DNA of 64,000 nucleotides from assembly GCA_020832565.1 (NCBI GenBank), contig JAFIEI010000006.1, forward strand, positions 50,384-114,383. Reading direction: 5' to 3'. The DNA is from Salinarimonas sp. (GTDB taxonomy: Bacteria > Pseudomonadota > Alphaproteobacteria > Rhizobiales > Beijerinckiaceae). Numbering within the stretch: position 1 is the first letter of the stretch; each line of letters starts with the position of its first letter. Shown in pieces: positions 36,086 through 45,761 of this stretch. The notes below the pieces were generated by a model. It made no database searches and was not told the origin of the DNA. It saw nothing but the letters and a program-made list of their open reading frames with translations. Both the position numbers and the translations under genes were made by a program.

Positions 36086-39000
36086 GGCATTGTCGGGAAG
36101 CGAGAGCGGGCTGATCGTGACACCGGCGCAGGCGGCAGACTGCGCCGAGACGCGGCATATTACGTTCCGCGCGGAGCGCCCCCCCGGCAACGGATTGGTC
36201 ACCTACATGCCGGAAGTGTCGCTTACGGATGACCACATCTTTCAAACAGTGAGTGGCACACGATGCGGCCCTTATGACCGTGTGACGGGCTTCCAGCTGA
36301 TGTCGTCGCAAAGCTCGGTCATGACCATGCCACCGCGCTCGTACAATCTGGTGCATACGGATGTTGTCGGCGATCGTTTCGAGGCGGGCCTCGGATCATG
36401 GCCGGACAGCGACGGCGCTACGGATGTCTTCAACGGGCGCGATCCGCGCGGTCTGTGGCAGGTCGCGCGTGTTCCGCCGCCAGGAAGCGGCTCTGGTCCC
36501 GGCACTGAGCATTTCCGCCTGACCCTTGGACTGGCCGACGATGCGCAGGTGGAGCCTGCAGTTGTTCAGGCGGAAGAGCCGGTGGATGAGGAGGAATCCA
36601 CAGCTTCCGGAGACTTGGAAACCCCAACAACCGGCACCGGTGGAACGAGTGGCGCTGCGAGCAGTTCATCGGGAGCGACGGGCGGGGGCACGGTTGCGGT
36701 TGGGGGAAGCGGATCCAACGAGTCCGAACCGACCGAGGAGCCGATGATTTCGCCGGAGCCCTGGATCGCCGAGGACGAGGATGAGACCGCGAGCACCCTC
36801 GGCTCCAAGCTTCTCGACGCGATGGAGCAGGCCGGGTTTGGCGATCACCCGCAAATGCAGCCCCTGTTTCCCTTGACGCAGCCGGAGCTGTTTTTCGGTC
36901 CTGAAGAGGCCGATCCCGACGGCTATTTAGTGGCGCCGACGACGGTGCCTGTGGGCTCGCGCGTTCCCATCATCCTGACCTATGACGACAGACGCCATTT
37001 CGACAATCTGATCCTCGTGAAAGCAGATGCTCCCGATAGCGCGGTTGGCCGCAATGTCGGTCGAAACTCGCATCTGGTCGGAGACGACGAGGTGGTTCAT
37101 CGCAGGGTGGGCGACACCCCCGGCACTTACGAATTGCGTCTGAGGCGTCATGAAAACTTTGACCGGCGCATCATGGCCCGCAAGCAGATCGAGGTCATCG
37201 ATATCGATGTCGATTTGCAGATGCGCGAGGAAGTCACCGCACGCGAGGATTTCGACGTCTTCATGAATCCGGTCATGGACGGACACCTTTACGTGACGAC
37301 ACCGGATCGGGATCACGATGATCTCATCAACCGCAATGCCCAAAGACAATTGGGCATCGAGGAGGCGGACGGGCCCGGCCTGTTCACGCGCACGGCGCCA
37401 CGCGGTGCCGGCGAATACGAATTGCGCTTCAACTTCAACCCGTCCCCGCGCTGGTCCGATGTCATGGGGCGCGAAGGACGGCTTATGGCCCGCGTACCTT
37501 TCCGGGTGGTGGATGCACCTGCGGCGGATAATGCCGCTGCCGATGAAGCTGAGGAGACTGCAAAGCTCGAAGAGCTCGAAGCAAAGATCACCGCGCTCTC
37601 CGAAGATCTGGAGGAGGTTACCGTCGCACAAACGGAGGGATTGCGTGACGAGATCAGCGCGCTCGGCCTGCCTGCGCTGGCCATGCTGATCGCCATGCTC
37701 GATCGCAACGCCATCGCGCCAGAACTGGCCTTTGCCATCACCGCGCCCGCGCCACCTACGCAATGGGGAGCGGGCCCGGGCGCAATGTCACCGGTCGCAC
37801 CCGCAGCCGCCGCTGCGACACCGGTAGCCCCTATGGCGCAACCCCAGCCCGTCCAGCCCGCGCCCGCAGCAGGCGGCGGCGCCGTCGCCTCCAGCCCGGT
37901 GGCCGCCGGCAGCCTCTCTGCGCAGGACGAGCGCCGCATCATCATGCTGATCACCCGGCTCAACGGCGTGGTACCGGAGGAGCAGCAGCCGATCATCGAC
38001 GAGCTTGCCGAGTATGGGCCTGCTGCAACGGATATCCTGATCGAAATGATGCAGGAAGGTCTTATCTACCGCCCCCTCGCCCTGCGCGCCGCCGCCGCGA
38101 TCGAACCAGACGGAGAGGCACCCGCCCCGCAGGCGCAGATGCAGCCGGCGGCTCAGCAGCCCTCGGGCTACCAGGTCATCGGCGTCGCGCCGGACGACAT
38201 GCTCAATGTGCGCGATCGCGCGGGCGTCTCCGGCAGCACCGTGATCGGACAGCTTGCCCCCGATGCGCGTGACGTGGTGCGCAGCGGCGATGTCCAGAAT
38301 GTCGGCGGGCGCGACTGGTGGCATGTGCGTCATCCCACGCTGCCCCAGCAGGGCGGCTGGGTGAATTCGCGCTTCCTTTCCGCCGAGGCGGGACTCGCAG
38401 CGGAAGAGTTGTCCTACCGCGTCATCGGCGTGGCTTTGGATGACGCGCTCAATATCCGCTCCTTCCCGGGAACCGACGGCGAGATCATCGCCCGTGCTTC
38501 CCCGGATGCGGAAGGGCTGCGCTGGAACGGCCAGAGCGCCGCTGTGGCGGGCGCTACCTGGTGGGAACTCGTCCATCCGGATCTGCCGGGCAACACCGGC
38601 TGGGTCAATTCGCGCTTTCTCGAGGCGCAGGAGGGCGTGGCCGTCACCTCCGTCGCACCCCCGAGGCTCGAGGGGTTGCAGCCGCCCTTTACGGAAGCGG
38701 AAGGCTACGCGACCATCGAGGCGGATCCGACGGTGAACCGGCTGCTCGACACCCTGCCGCAGACCTCCTCGATCTTCCCGCCCGGCAACGAGTTCAATCC
38801 GTTGACCAAGGCGGTGCTGCTTCTGGAGAACGAGGAAGGCGTCGCAGACCATGCACGCTACCGCATCCGCTACGGCCTGGAGAGGCGCCACAACAGTTTA
38901 GGCGGGCCGCCCGTCCCCTTCAGCTTCGTTCAGGTCGACCGGTTCAATCTCGGCGAGGTGTTTCGCGAAGCGATCGCGGAATCCTTCGGTGAGGCACGCA

Positions 39001-39587
39001 CGCCACCGCCGGAAGCCTTCGGCGCCGGCGAGCATGTCTCCTATCGTTTCGAATTCCGTCCGATCCAGGGGCGCGTCGCCGATCTCGTCGCCGCGAGCCG
39101 GCAGGTGATACCCGACGCGGAGGCGCAGGGCATGGAATGCCTCACGCTGATGTGCCTCCATCTGGGCAGCGTCGGGGAGGGCTCCATGACCTGGCGCGAT
39201 GATGCGGGCCGCGGCACCGGTTTCGATCGGCCCTACGAGGATATCCGCAACGGTGTCTACACGCCGGCGACCATGATGGACCTGCTCACGCTTGAAATCG
39301 GTGTGTCGCGCATCAGCGATGGCCGGCTGATCTGGAGCGGTTTCGAGGAATCCGAGAGCGTCCGGCCCGGCGAGCCCTTCATGGAGACCATCTTGGACGT
39401 CAATCTCGCCCAGGATTACGGCATCGAGGCCGTGCTGCGCTGGGGCAATCTGATGGATGATTCCGTGGCGGCCATCTGGAGCCGCGCCATGACCTTCCCC
39501 AGCGGGGATGCGGAGCCTCATCTGGCGACCGAGCGGTTCTTCGAATGCGCACGCGGTGAACCCGGCGCCGAAGGGCTTTGCCCCTGA
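36003..39587 (+). CDS. Large exported modular protein 2 (Ig-like repeats, two SH3b domains, same novel C-terminal domain)
   Basis: 1194 residues; AAGGGGGG precedes ATG 36003. Signal peptide ends at about PAQAAD (45). An N-terminal domain (about 46-180) has a weak look of a P-domain/beta-sandwich. After a Gly/Ser/acidic linker come two diverged Ig-like units (about 306-500), a helical segment (about 515-580), the helical unit SAQDERRIIMLITRLNG (about 639-700), and two bacterial SH3b domains (about 720-795 and 803-876) with DDMLNVRDRAG/DDALNIRSFPG and GGWVNSRFL/TGWVNSRFL. The C-terminal domain (912-1194) matches protein 1, keeping all four Cys (GMECLTLMC, FECARGE...GLCP). SH3b suggests wall or glycan contact. 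Its pair gene, the DUF3592 membrane protein, follows 125 bp downstream. Confidence 0.82.
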   Translation: MIIRPDARKRISSLKFALAFGLAPMLLPALSGSESGLIVTPAQAADCAETRHITFRAERPPGNGLVTYMPEVSLTDDHIFQTVSGTRCGPYDRVTGFQLMSSQSSVMTMPPRSYNLVHTDVVGDRFEAGLGSWPDSDGATDVFNGRDPRGLWQVARVPPPGSGSGPGTEHFRLTLGLADDAQVEPAVVQAEEPVDEEESTASGDLETPTTGTGGTSGAASSSSGATGGGTVAVGGSGSNESEPTEEPMISPEPWIAEDEDETASTLGSKLLDAMEQAGFGDHPQMQPLFPLTQPELFFGPEEADPDGYLVAPTTVPVGSRVPIILTYDDRRHFDNLILVKADAPDSAVGRNVGRNSHLVGDDEVVHRRVGDTPGTYELRLRRHENFDRRIMARKQIEVIDIDVDLQMREEVTAREDFDVFMNPVMDGHLYVTTPDRDHDDLINRNAQRQLGIEEADGPGLFTRTAPRGAGEYELRFNFNPSPRWSDVMGREGRLMARVPFRVVDAPAADNAAADEAEETAKLEELEAKITALSEDLEEVTVAQTEGLRDEISALGLPALAMLIAMLDRNAIAPELAFAITAPAPPTQWGAGPGAMSPVAPAAAAATPVAPMAQPQPVQPAPAAGGGAVASSPVAAGSLSAQDERRIIMLITRLNGVVPEEQQPIIDELAEYGPAATDILIEMMQEGLIYRPLALRAAAAIEPDGEAPAPQAQMQPAAQQPSGYQVIGVAPDDMLNVRDRAGVSGSTVIGQLAPDARDVVRSGDVQNVGGRDWWHVRHPTLPQQGGWVNSRFLSAEAGLAAEELSYRVIGVALDDALNIRSFPGTDGEIIARASPDAEGLRWNGQSAAVAGATWWELVHPDLPGNTGWVNSRFLEAQEGVAVTSVAPPRLEGLQPPFTEAEGYATIEADPTVNRLLDTLPQTSSIFPPGNEFNPLTKAVLLLENEEGVADHARYRIRYGLERRHNSLGGPPVPFSFVQVDRFNLGEVFREAIAESFGEARTPPPEAFGAGEHVSYRFEFRPIQGRVADLVAASRQVIPDAEAQGMECLTLMCLHLGSVGEGSMTWRDDAGRGTGFDRPYEDIRNGVYTPATMMDLLTLEIGVSRISDGRLIWSGFEESESVRPGEPFMETILDVNLAQDYGIEAVLRWGNLMDDSVAAIWSRAMTFPSGDAEPHLATERFFECARGEPGAEGLCP

Positions 39588-39712
39588 CGCGAACGGGATT
39601 CGAAGGATCGGCGGGTATCGGGCTGCCCGGTCCCGCCGACTCGAATCAAGAAAATGACGGGCGTGGCCGCGATCTCCTGCATCGGGCGCGCCAATGACAA
39701 AAGGGGGCAGGC

Positions 39713-40732
39713 ATGTTTCAACGCATCCAGCATTTCTTCAACACGCTCGCGACCAACTGGTCGGAGGATCCCGGTGCACGGGGCGCGGCCAAGATGGCAG
39801 CCGGCGGCGTGCTCGTTGCGGAAGGCATTTTCGGCGTGGTCCGCAGCCGCCGGGGGCGCAACGGCAACCGCCAGCGCGGCGGCATACTCGGCGGCATATT
39901 CGGCATCGTCTTCGGTATCATCTTCATCAATATCGGCGGCTTCGTACAGTCGGGGGCCATTGAAGATGCGGTCGAAACCACAGGTCGCGTCGTCGCCGTC
40001 GAGCGCGCGGGCACCAGCGGCGAGAACAATACCCAGATGTATCGCACCCGCATCTCCTATACGGTCGACGGGGAGAGCTACGAATTCAGCCCACGCGGCC
40101 GGAGTTCCTGGAGGCCCAATGTCGGGGCCGAGGTTGATGTGGCCTATTCCCGGTCCAACCCCTCCAATGCGCAACGCATCGGCGGCATCTATGACTGGGG
40201 TCCGCGCGCCTTCAGCTGGGCCGGTTGGTTCGTGGTGATAACCTCAGTGTTCAGCCTGCTGATCAGCATCGCCCTGATCGCCTTCGGCATCTGGCTGTTC
40301 CAGCAGGGGCGCGCAGATCGCCGATTGAGCGGCGAGGAGCGCAGCTTCTTCGGTGACCTCTTCGCCATCGCCAAGGATGTGCGCTCGGGCAATATGGATG
40401 TCTCGCAGACGGCGGCGGGTATGTCCGGTGCGCAGCAGGGCTCCGGCGGCTGGATGGGTGCCGCCATGAGTGCTGCGGGAATGAGTGCTGCAGGAATGGG
40501 GGGTGCAGGAATGGGGGGTGCAGGAATGGGGGGTGCAGGAATGGGGGGTGCAGGAACGGGCGGAGGGTCGAGCACCGCCGCATCGACGCAAGCGCCCCCG
40601 CCGCCGGGCAATACGGCACCTCCCGCGAGCGCTGCCGCGCCCCCGGGCTGGATGCTCGATCCCGATGACGACAGCATGCTGCGCTGGTGGGACGGGCAGG
40701 CCTTCACCGAGCAGCGCCGCCCGCGCGATTGA
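39713..40732 (+). CDS. DUF3592-DUF2510 membrane protein with Gly/Met/Ala repeat
   Basis: 339 residues behind AAGGGGGCAGG. Two membrane helices (about 58-82, GGIFGIVFGIIFINIGGF, and 173-198) flank a DUF3592-like extracytoplasmic domain (VETTGRVVAVERAG ... RISYTVDGESYEF ... VDVAYSRSNPSNA). The C-terminal part is low complexity, GMGGAGMGGA-like, then ends in a DUF2510 module, PPGWMLDPDDDSMLRWWDGQ. DUF2510 is mainly known from Actinobacteria, so it is unusual here. It is the intact partner of large protein 2; a 5' stub of the same gene follows large protein 1. Role unknown. Confidence 0.82.
   Translation: MFQRIQHFFNTLATNWSEDPGARGAAKMAAGGVLVAEGIFGVVRSRRGRNGNRQRGGILGGIFGIVFGIIFINIGGFVQSGAIEDAVETTGRVVAVERAGTSGENNTQMYRTRISYTVDGESYEFSPRGRSSWRPNVGAEVDVAYSRSNPSNAQRIGGIYDWGPRAFSWAGWFVVITSVFSLLISIALIAFGIWLFQQGRADRRLSGEERSFFGDLFAIAKDVRSGNMDVSQTAAGMSGAQQGSGGWMGAAMSAAGMSAAGMGGAGMGGAGMGGAGMGGAGTGGGSSTAASTQAPPPPGNTAPPASAAAPPGWMLDPDDDSMLRWWDGQAFTEQRRPRD
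40493..40552 (+). repeat. 15-bp minisatellite, four copies
   Basis: Four identical copies of GGAATGGGGGGTGCA plus a partial fifth, coding GMGGA units inside the DUF3592/DUF2510 gene. Perfect copies indicate recent slippage; copy number changes would keep frame. Confidence 0.95.
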
Positions 40733-40739
40733 GCGGGAT

Positions 40740-41594
40740 CTAGCGGAACAGCATCACCGGCACGAGGCAGGAGCGCACCATCTCGCTCGTCGTGGAGCCG
40801 ATGATCAGGCTGCGGATGCGCGAATGGCCGTAAGCGCCCATGACGAGCAGGTCGATCTTTTCGGCCTCGATCGCCTTGATGATGACGCTCTCGGGCTGGC
40901 CTTCGCGAACCTCCGCAGTGACGCTCAGACCGGAATCGCGCAAGACCGACTCGGCGGTCTGCAGCCGCTCGCGGACGGTGGCCGAGGGCTGGCCGACGGT
41001 CAGCAGGCGGCATTCCATGCCGGAGAAGAGCTTGCCGGCGGCGATATGGCGAACCGCCTTCATCACGCTGTCACCGCCATCGAACGCGATCATGAAGCGG
41101 TTCTGCGGCTTGAAGGCGCGTGAGGCGACGAGGATCGGCTTGGTGCAGGCACGCACCACGCGCTCCAGATTGGAGCCGAGATGCAATTTGGCGAAATCCG
41201 CCGCTTCGCCGCGCTTGCCGATGATGACGAGGGGCGCATCGGTTTCGGCTTTCTGGAGTGCCTCGACGAGATCGCCGTTGCGCAGGCGTGTATTCACAGT
41301 CTCGACACCCTGATCGCGAATGCGCGCACGTGCCTCTTCGAGGATCAGGCGTCCGCGCTTCTGGGCGAGCCGGGCGCGCTCCTCGTCGAAGGCGGCCAAT
41401 TCGGAAAGCAGGTTCTCGCGCGCATCGACATTGATGGCACCCGAGAGATCAGCCGGTGCGGTCGAGACGCCGCGGCGGCCGAGCACATGAAGCACTTCGA
41501 CCGGATAACCGGTCTTCTGGGCCACCCAGGCCGTATGGTCGCAAACGCTCTGCGAGTAGATCGAACCGTCGATCAGCGCCACCAATGCGGACAT
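40740..41594 (-). CDS. Universal stress protein, tandem UspA domains
   Basis: 284 residues with two Usp domains. Domain 1 ends LVIIGKRGEAADFAKLHLGSNLERVVRACTKPILV; domain 2 ends LLVMGAYGHSRIRSLIIGSTTSEMVRS. Both keep the G-x9-G-S/T ATP-binding pattern. Such proteins bind ATP and help in stress. It lies 133 bp downstream of the SulP gene on the same strand, a pairing often seen. It ends seven bases from the stop of the converging DUF3592 gene. Confidence 0.93.
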   Translation of the reverse strand: MSALVALIDGSIYSQSVCDHTAWVAQKTGYPVEVLHVLGRRGVSTAPADLSGAINVDARENLLSELAAFDEERARLAQKRGRLILEEARARIRDQGVETVNTRLRNGDLVEALQKAETDAPLVIIGKRGEAADFAKLHLGSNLERVVRACTKPILVASRAFKPQNRFMIAFDGGDSVMKAVRHIAAGKLFSGMECRLLTVGQPSATVRERLQTAESVLRDSGLSVTAEVREGQPESVIIKAIEAEKIDLLVMGAYGHSRIRSLIIGSTTSEMVRSCLVPVMLFR

Positions 41595-41727
41595 GCCGCC
41601 TCCCTTTCAATCTTGCTTGCACGCGCCACGCCGCAACCGGCGATCATCACGTCTCGTTGATGGCAGGATGCCGGGTTTTCTTGCGCAAAACCAGCCCAAA
41701 CCGGATGAATCCCGCAGAGATCCGGCG

Positions 41728-43212
41728 TCAATGGCCCATCAGTTTTTCCATGGCGCCGGGTTTGTCGTGGATGCCGAGGCGGTCGACGAGGGTCTCGCTG
41801 GCTTCGTTCAGACCCACGAGTTCAACCTCCGCACCCTCGCGGCGGAACTTGAGCACCACCATGTCGAGCGCCGAGACGCTGGAAATATCCCAGATATGAG
41901 CGCGCGAGACGTCAATCGTGACCTTCTCCAGCGCCTCGCGGAAATCGAAGGCGGCAGAGAAATCCTCGACCGAGGCGAAGAAAAGCTGCCCCTCGACCCG
42001 GTAGGTGCGATGCGCCCCGTCCGTCGAGACAGTGGAGGTGATGCGGAAGATCTGGGCGATCTTCCAGGCGAAGAAAATCCCTGAGAGCAGCACGCCGACG
42101 AGCACGCCGATCGCAAGGTTGTGGGTGCCGACCACGGTGATCACGGTGGCCAGCATCACCACCGAGGAAGAACGCGGGTGGTCGCGCAGATTGCGGATCG
42201 AGCTCCAGGAGAACGTCCCGATCGAGACCATGATCATGACCGCCACGAGCGCGGCCATCGGGATCACCCCGACCCAGTCGCCGAGCACCACCACCATGAA
42301 GAGCAGGAAAGCGCCGGCGGTGAAGGAGGAAAGACGCCCCCGGCCGCCCGATTTCACGTTGATGATCGACTGCCCGATCATGGCGCAGCCGGCCATGCCG
42401 CCGATGAAACCCGTCGCCGTATTGGCCACGCCCTGCGCCACGCATTCCTGCTTCTTGGCGCTCGGCGTATCGGTCAACTCGTCGACGATCGTCGCCGTCA
42501 TCAGCGATTCGAGCAGGCCCACCGCCGCGACCGCCGCCGAATAGGGCAGGATGATCATCAGGGTCTCGAGATTGAGCGGAATATCCGGGATCAGGAAAAC
42601 CGGCAGCGTCGAGGGCAGTTCGCCCATATCACCGACAGTGCGCAGGTCGAAACCCATCATCAGGGAGACCGCCGTGAGCACCACGATACAGACCAGCGGG
42701 CTCGGCACTGTCTTCGTCACCATCGGCAGCAGATAGATGATTCCGAGTCCGGCCGCGACCATCACATAGGTGAGCATAGGCACGCCGGTAAGTTCCGGGA
42801 TCTGGGCGAGGAAGATCAGGATGGCGAGCGCATTGACGAAACCGGTCATGACCGATCGGGAGACGAAGCGCATCAATTGCGCCACGCCGGTCACGCCGGC
42901 CACGATCTGCATCAGCCCCGCCAGAACCGTCGCCGCGAGCAGGTATTCCAGCCCGTGGTCGCGGGCAAGCGTGATCATCAGAATCGCGGTTGCCGCCGTT
43001 GCCGCCGAGATCATGCCGGGGCGTCCGCCGACAATGGCCGTGATCACCGCGATGGAGAAGGAGGCATAGAGTCCGACCTTGGGATCGACCCCGGCGATGA
43101 TCGAGAAGGCGATCGCCTCGGGGATCAGCGCCAGCGCAACCACGATGCCGGCGAGAACATCGCCACGAATATTGCCGAACCATTCCCGGCGCTGGCGAAT
43201 CCAGAAATCCAT
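41728..43212 (-). CDS. SulP family inorganic anion transporter with STAS domain
   Basis: 494-residue SLC26/SulP transporter. Ten or more membrane helices occupy residues 1-390 with [20 protein letters not shown] at the start and [20 protein letters not shown] in the middle. A STAS domain (about 395-490, [19 protein letters not shown] ... [18 protein letters not shown]) ends the protein. Substrate may be sulfate, bicarbonate or another anion. The uspA gene follows. Confidence 0.92.
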   Translation of the reverse strand: MDFWIRQRREWFGNIRGDVLAGIVVALALIPEAIAFSIIAGVDPKVGLYASFSIAVITAIVGGRPGMISAATAATAILMITLARDHGLEYLLAATVLAGLMQIVAGVTGVAQLMRFVSRSVMTGFVNALAILIFLAQIPELTGVPMLTYVMVAAGLGIIYLLPMVTKTVPSPLVCIVVLTAVSLMMGFDLRTVGDMGELPSTLPVFLIPDIPLNLETLMIILPYSAAVAAVGLLESLMTATIVDELTDTPSAKKQECVAQGVANTATGFIGGMAGCAMIGQSIINVKSGGRGRLSSFTAGAFLLFMVVVLGDWVGVIPMAALVAVMIMVSIGTFSWSSIRNLRDHPRSSSVVMLATVITVVGTHNLAIGVLVGVLLSGIFFAWKIAQIFRITSTVSTDGAHRTYRVEGQLFFASVEDFSAAFDFREALEKVTIDVSRAHIWDISSVSALDMVVLKFRREGAEVELVGLNEASETLVDRLGIHDKPGAMEKLMGH

Positions 43213-43546
43213 CGTCCCGAACCTGCTCCGTTCCTCGTCAAATCAAAAAAGTGGATCCGGCGCGCAAAATGACCGCGCGCAACAACGAAGCCGCATTTAG
43301 GAAAGGAATGCTTCGGGATCCGACACATGCAAGCGACGGGCGTCGCGGCACAGGGAACCATGTCGTTGCAGTGCAACATGGCTGCGACGGTCGCTTAAAC
43401 CATCCGTGCGACGATGGCAACAGTCCGGACCGCAAGACAGCCATGCGACTTTCTGAAAGACCGTTAGCGCGTAATAGAAAATTGAGGCCCGGCTGCTCCA
43501 ATGGCCCGAGCCGAAGCCGCCCGAGAATATCCGACGGAGACCGACC
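43213..43546. other. Divergent intergenic region, SulP / HD-GYP
   Basis: 334 bp between two divergent genes, so promoters for both must lie here. I see no convincing sigma-70 pair, no operator dyad and no small gene with a ribosome site. Confidence 0.6.
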
Positions 43547-44947
43547 ATGGCGAGCCCCTCGCGCCGGAACGAACAGCGCGCAACGGCGCAGTTCGGCCAT
43601 GTGCCGGAACCGGCCATCGTCGATATGGCTCCGAATATGGGCGAGGTGCTGGTCGCACTCAGCCGCGCGCTCGACATCACCGAGGGGCAGCCGCCGGGCC
43701 ACGGCATGCGCGCCGCCCTGATCGGTTATCGTCTCGGCGAGGCGCTCGGCCTGTCCGGGACCGCGCTCTCCAACCTTTTCTACACCGTGCTGTTGAAGGA
43801 TCTGGGCTGTTCGAGCAACGCCGCGCGTATCTGCGAACTCTATCTCGCCGACGATCTCACCTTCAAACACGATTTCAAGCTCGTTAGCGACAGCCTCCCG
43901 GCGGCCTTGCGTTTCGTCCTCGACCATACCGGGCTGCAAGCGGGCCTCGCCGCGCGGTTTCGCGCGATCATCACGATCGTGCGCAATGGCGGCGAGATCG
44001 TCGACGAACTGATCGAGACACGCTGCCAGCGCGGTGCGACGATCGCGGCACGGATGGGCTTTCCCGAAGAGGTCGCGACGGGTATCCACGATCTCGACGA
44101 ACATTGGGACGGCAGCGGGCGACCCTCCGGGCTGGTCGGCGAGGCGATCGCGCTGAATGCCCGCGTCGCGCTTCTCGCGCAGGTGGTCGATGTATTCCGC
44201 ACCAGCCGCGACGGCGAGATCGCCCTGCGCGAGGCGCGCGCCAGGCGCGGTACCTGGTTCGACCCGAAGCTGGTCGATTGCCTTTGCGCGATTGCCGGAC
44301 CGGCTTTCTGGCAGGAAATCGGTGCCGATGATATCGCGCGGGTCCTGTCGGATCTGCCGCCGATACGGGATGCCGGATATGTTCGCGACGTCAAGATCGA
44401 CGATGTCATCACCGGTTTTGCCGAGGTTGTCGACGCCAAGAGCCCCTACACGGCGGGCCACAGCGCCCGCGTGGCGCTTTATGCGGACATGATCGCTGCG
44501 GAGATGGGGCTCTCGCAAGGCAGCCGAACGATCCTCGGGCGGGGTGCCCTGTTGCACGATATCGGCAAGCTCGGCGTCTCCAACCAGGTTCTCGACAAGC
44601 CCGGGCGCCTCGACGAGGCCGAATGGCAGGCGATACGCCGGCATCCGGTGGATGGCTGCAACGTGCTCGGCTCAGTCGACGCTTTCGCCTATCTCGCACG
44701 CATCGCCGAAGCGCATCACGAGCGGCTCGACGGCAAGGGTTATCCGCACGGGCTGCGCGCGCCCGAACTCGATCTCGCCACCCGGATCACCAGCGTGGCC
44801 GATGTGTTCGATGCGCTCACGGCCGATCGCCCCTATCGCGACGCGATGCCCCTGGAAAAGGCGATGAGCATCCTCGAAGGCGATACCGGCACCGCCTTCG
44901 ACCCGGATTGCGTCGACGCATTGCGGCGGGTTGCGCGAAACCTGTGA
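43547..44947 (+). CDS. HD-GYP cyclic-di-GMP phosphodiesterase with a second HD-like domain
   Basis: 466 residues. The C-terminal half (about 290-466) is a full HD-GYP domain: SPYTAGHSARVALYADMI, LLHDIGKLGVSNQVLDKPG, HPVDGCNVL, AHHERLDGKGYPHGL and ADVFDALTADRPYR. The N-terminal half is a degenerate HD domain: GHGMRAALIGYRLGEALGL, a FYTVLLKDLGC where HD is expected, and DEHWDGSGRPSGL. The canonical domain should hydrolyse c-di-GMP. No membrane or sensor domain is present. Such tandem HD arrangements are known in some alphaproteobacterial response proteins. Confidence 0.88.
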   Translation: MASPSRRNEQRATAQFGHVPEPAIVDMAPNMGEVLVALSRALDITEGQPPGHGMRAALIGYRLGEALGLSGTALSNLFYTVLLKDLGCSSNAARICELYLADDLTFKHDFKLVSDSLPAALRFVLDHTGLQAGLAARFRAIITIVRNGGEIVDELIETRCQRGATIAARMGFPEEVATGIHDLDEHWDGSGRPSGLVGEAIALNARVALLAQVVDVFRTSRDGEIALREARARRGTWFDPKLVDCLCAIAGPAFWQEIGADDIARVLSDLPPIRDAGYVRDVKIDDVITGFAEVVDAKSPYTAGHSARVALYADMIAAEMGLSQGSRTILGRGALLHDIGKLGVSNQVLDKPGRLDEAEWQAIRRHPVDGCNVLGSVDAFAYLARIAEAHHERLDGKGYPHGLRAPELDLATRITSVADVFDALTADRPYRDAMPLEKAMSILEGDTGTAFDPDCVDALRRVARNL

Positions 44948-44968
44948 GCGAGAGGGTGTTGTGCGCGC

Positions 44969-45475
44969 CTACAACCCCGTAAAGGCCCGCTCGCGATAGA
45001 TCAGCGCCCGGCGCCGCAGGCCGTAGCGCACGGCCACCACTTCGCCGACCAGCAGATGATGCGTGGCGACGAGCGGGCTCTGGCGCAAGCGGCAATCGAA
45101 GGCAACGAGCGCGTCTTTGAGGATGGGAGCACCGGTCTCGAGCGTTTCCCAGCGCCCTTCCGCGAAACGCCTATCGCCGCGCAACTCGGTGCGTCCGGCA
45201 AAGATTTCGGCCAGCATCTCGTCATCGAAGGCCAGCGCGTTCACCGAGAAGATGCCGGAATCGAGGATGGCGCGGGTCGTCTCGCTCGCCGCATTGGCGC
45301 AGACGACGAGTGTCGGCGGGCGGTCCGAGACCGAGGCGACCGCCGTCGCGGTGAAACCGCCCCGTGTAGCGCCGTCGGAGGTGGCAACCACATGAACTGC
45401 GCCAGCGACATGGCTCATCGCATCCCGGTATTCACGCGATTCGAGGCTTGTCGCGATGGCGCCGCCCTCACTCAT
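44969..45475 (-). CDS. Flavin reductase domain protein (RutF/HpaC-like)
   Basis: 168-residue FMN-binding split-barrel protein. VAGAVHVVATSDGATRGGFTATAVASVSDRPP is split here as the motif GGFTATAVASVSDRPP with the NASSxT-like NAASETT following; a late HHLLVGEVVAVRYG matches the family. Such enzymes supply reduced flavin to monooxygenases, but no oxygenase gene is adjacent. Start at ATG 45475 (CAGGATGAT before it); GTG 45517 is an alternative. Confidence 0.85.
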   Translation of the reverse strand: MSEGGAIATSLESREYRDAMSHVAGAVHVVATSDGATRGGFTATAVASVSDRPPTLVVCANAASETTRAILDSGIFSVNALAFDDEMLAEIFAGRTELRGDRRFAEGRWETLETGAPILKDALVAFDCRLRQSPLVATHHLLVGEVVAVRYGLRRRALIYRERAFTGL

Positions 45476-45761
45476 ATCATCCTGATCCGCACGACCATGC
45501 ACCGCCACCTGCCCCACTCCAAACCATCAAACCGAAAAATCGACACCATGTTGTAGCTGATATGGTCGCGAGGAGGCGCTCGAGAAGGGTATCGAGGACT
45601 CACCTCTCGACGCCCGGGCGGCGAACGCCGTGACATCCTCTTGGATGCACTGAGAAATTCCCCAAGGCAATTCGCGATCAAGTCCTTCGAGATTGTGGCT
45701 GCTCAGTTCGATTTCGTAGATCCTCCGCTCAGTGACCGGCAGGATATGCCGCGCACCATAC

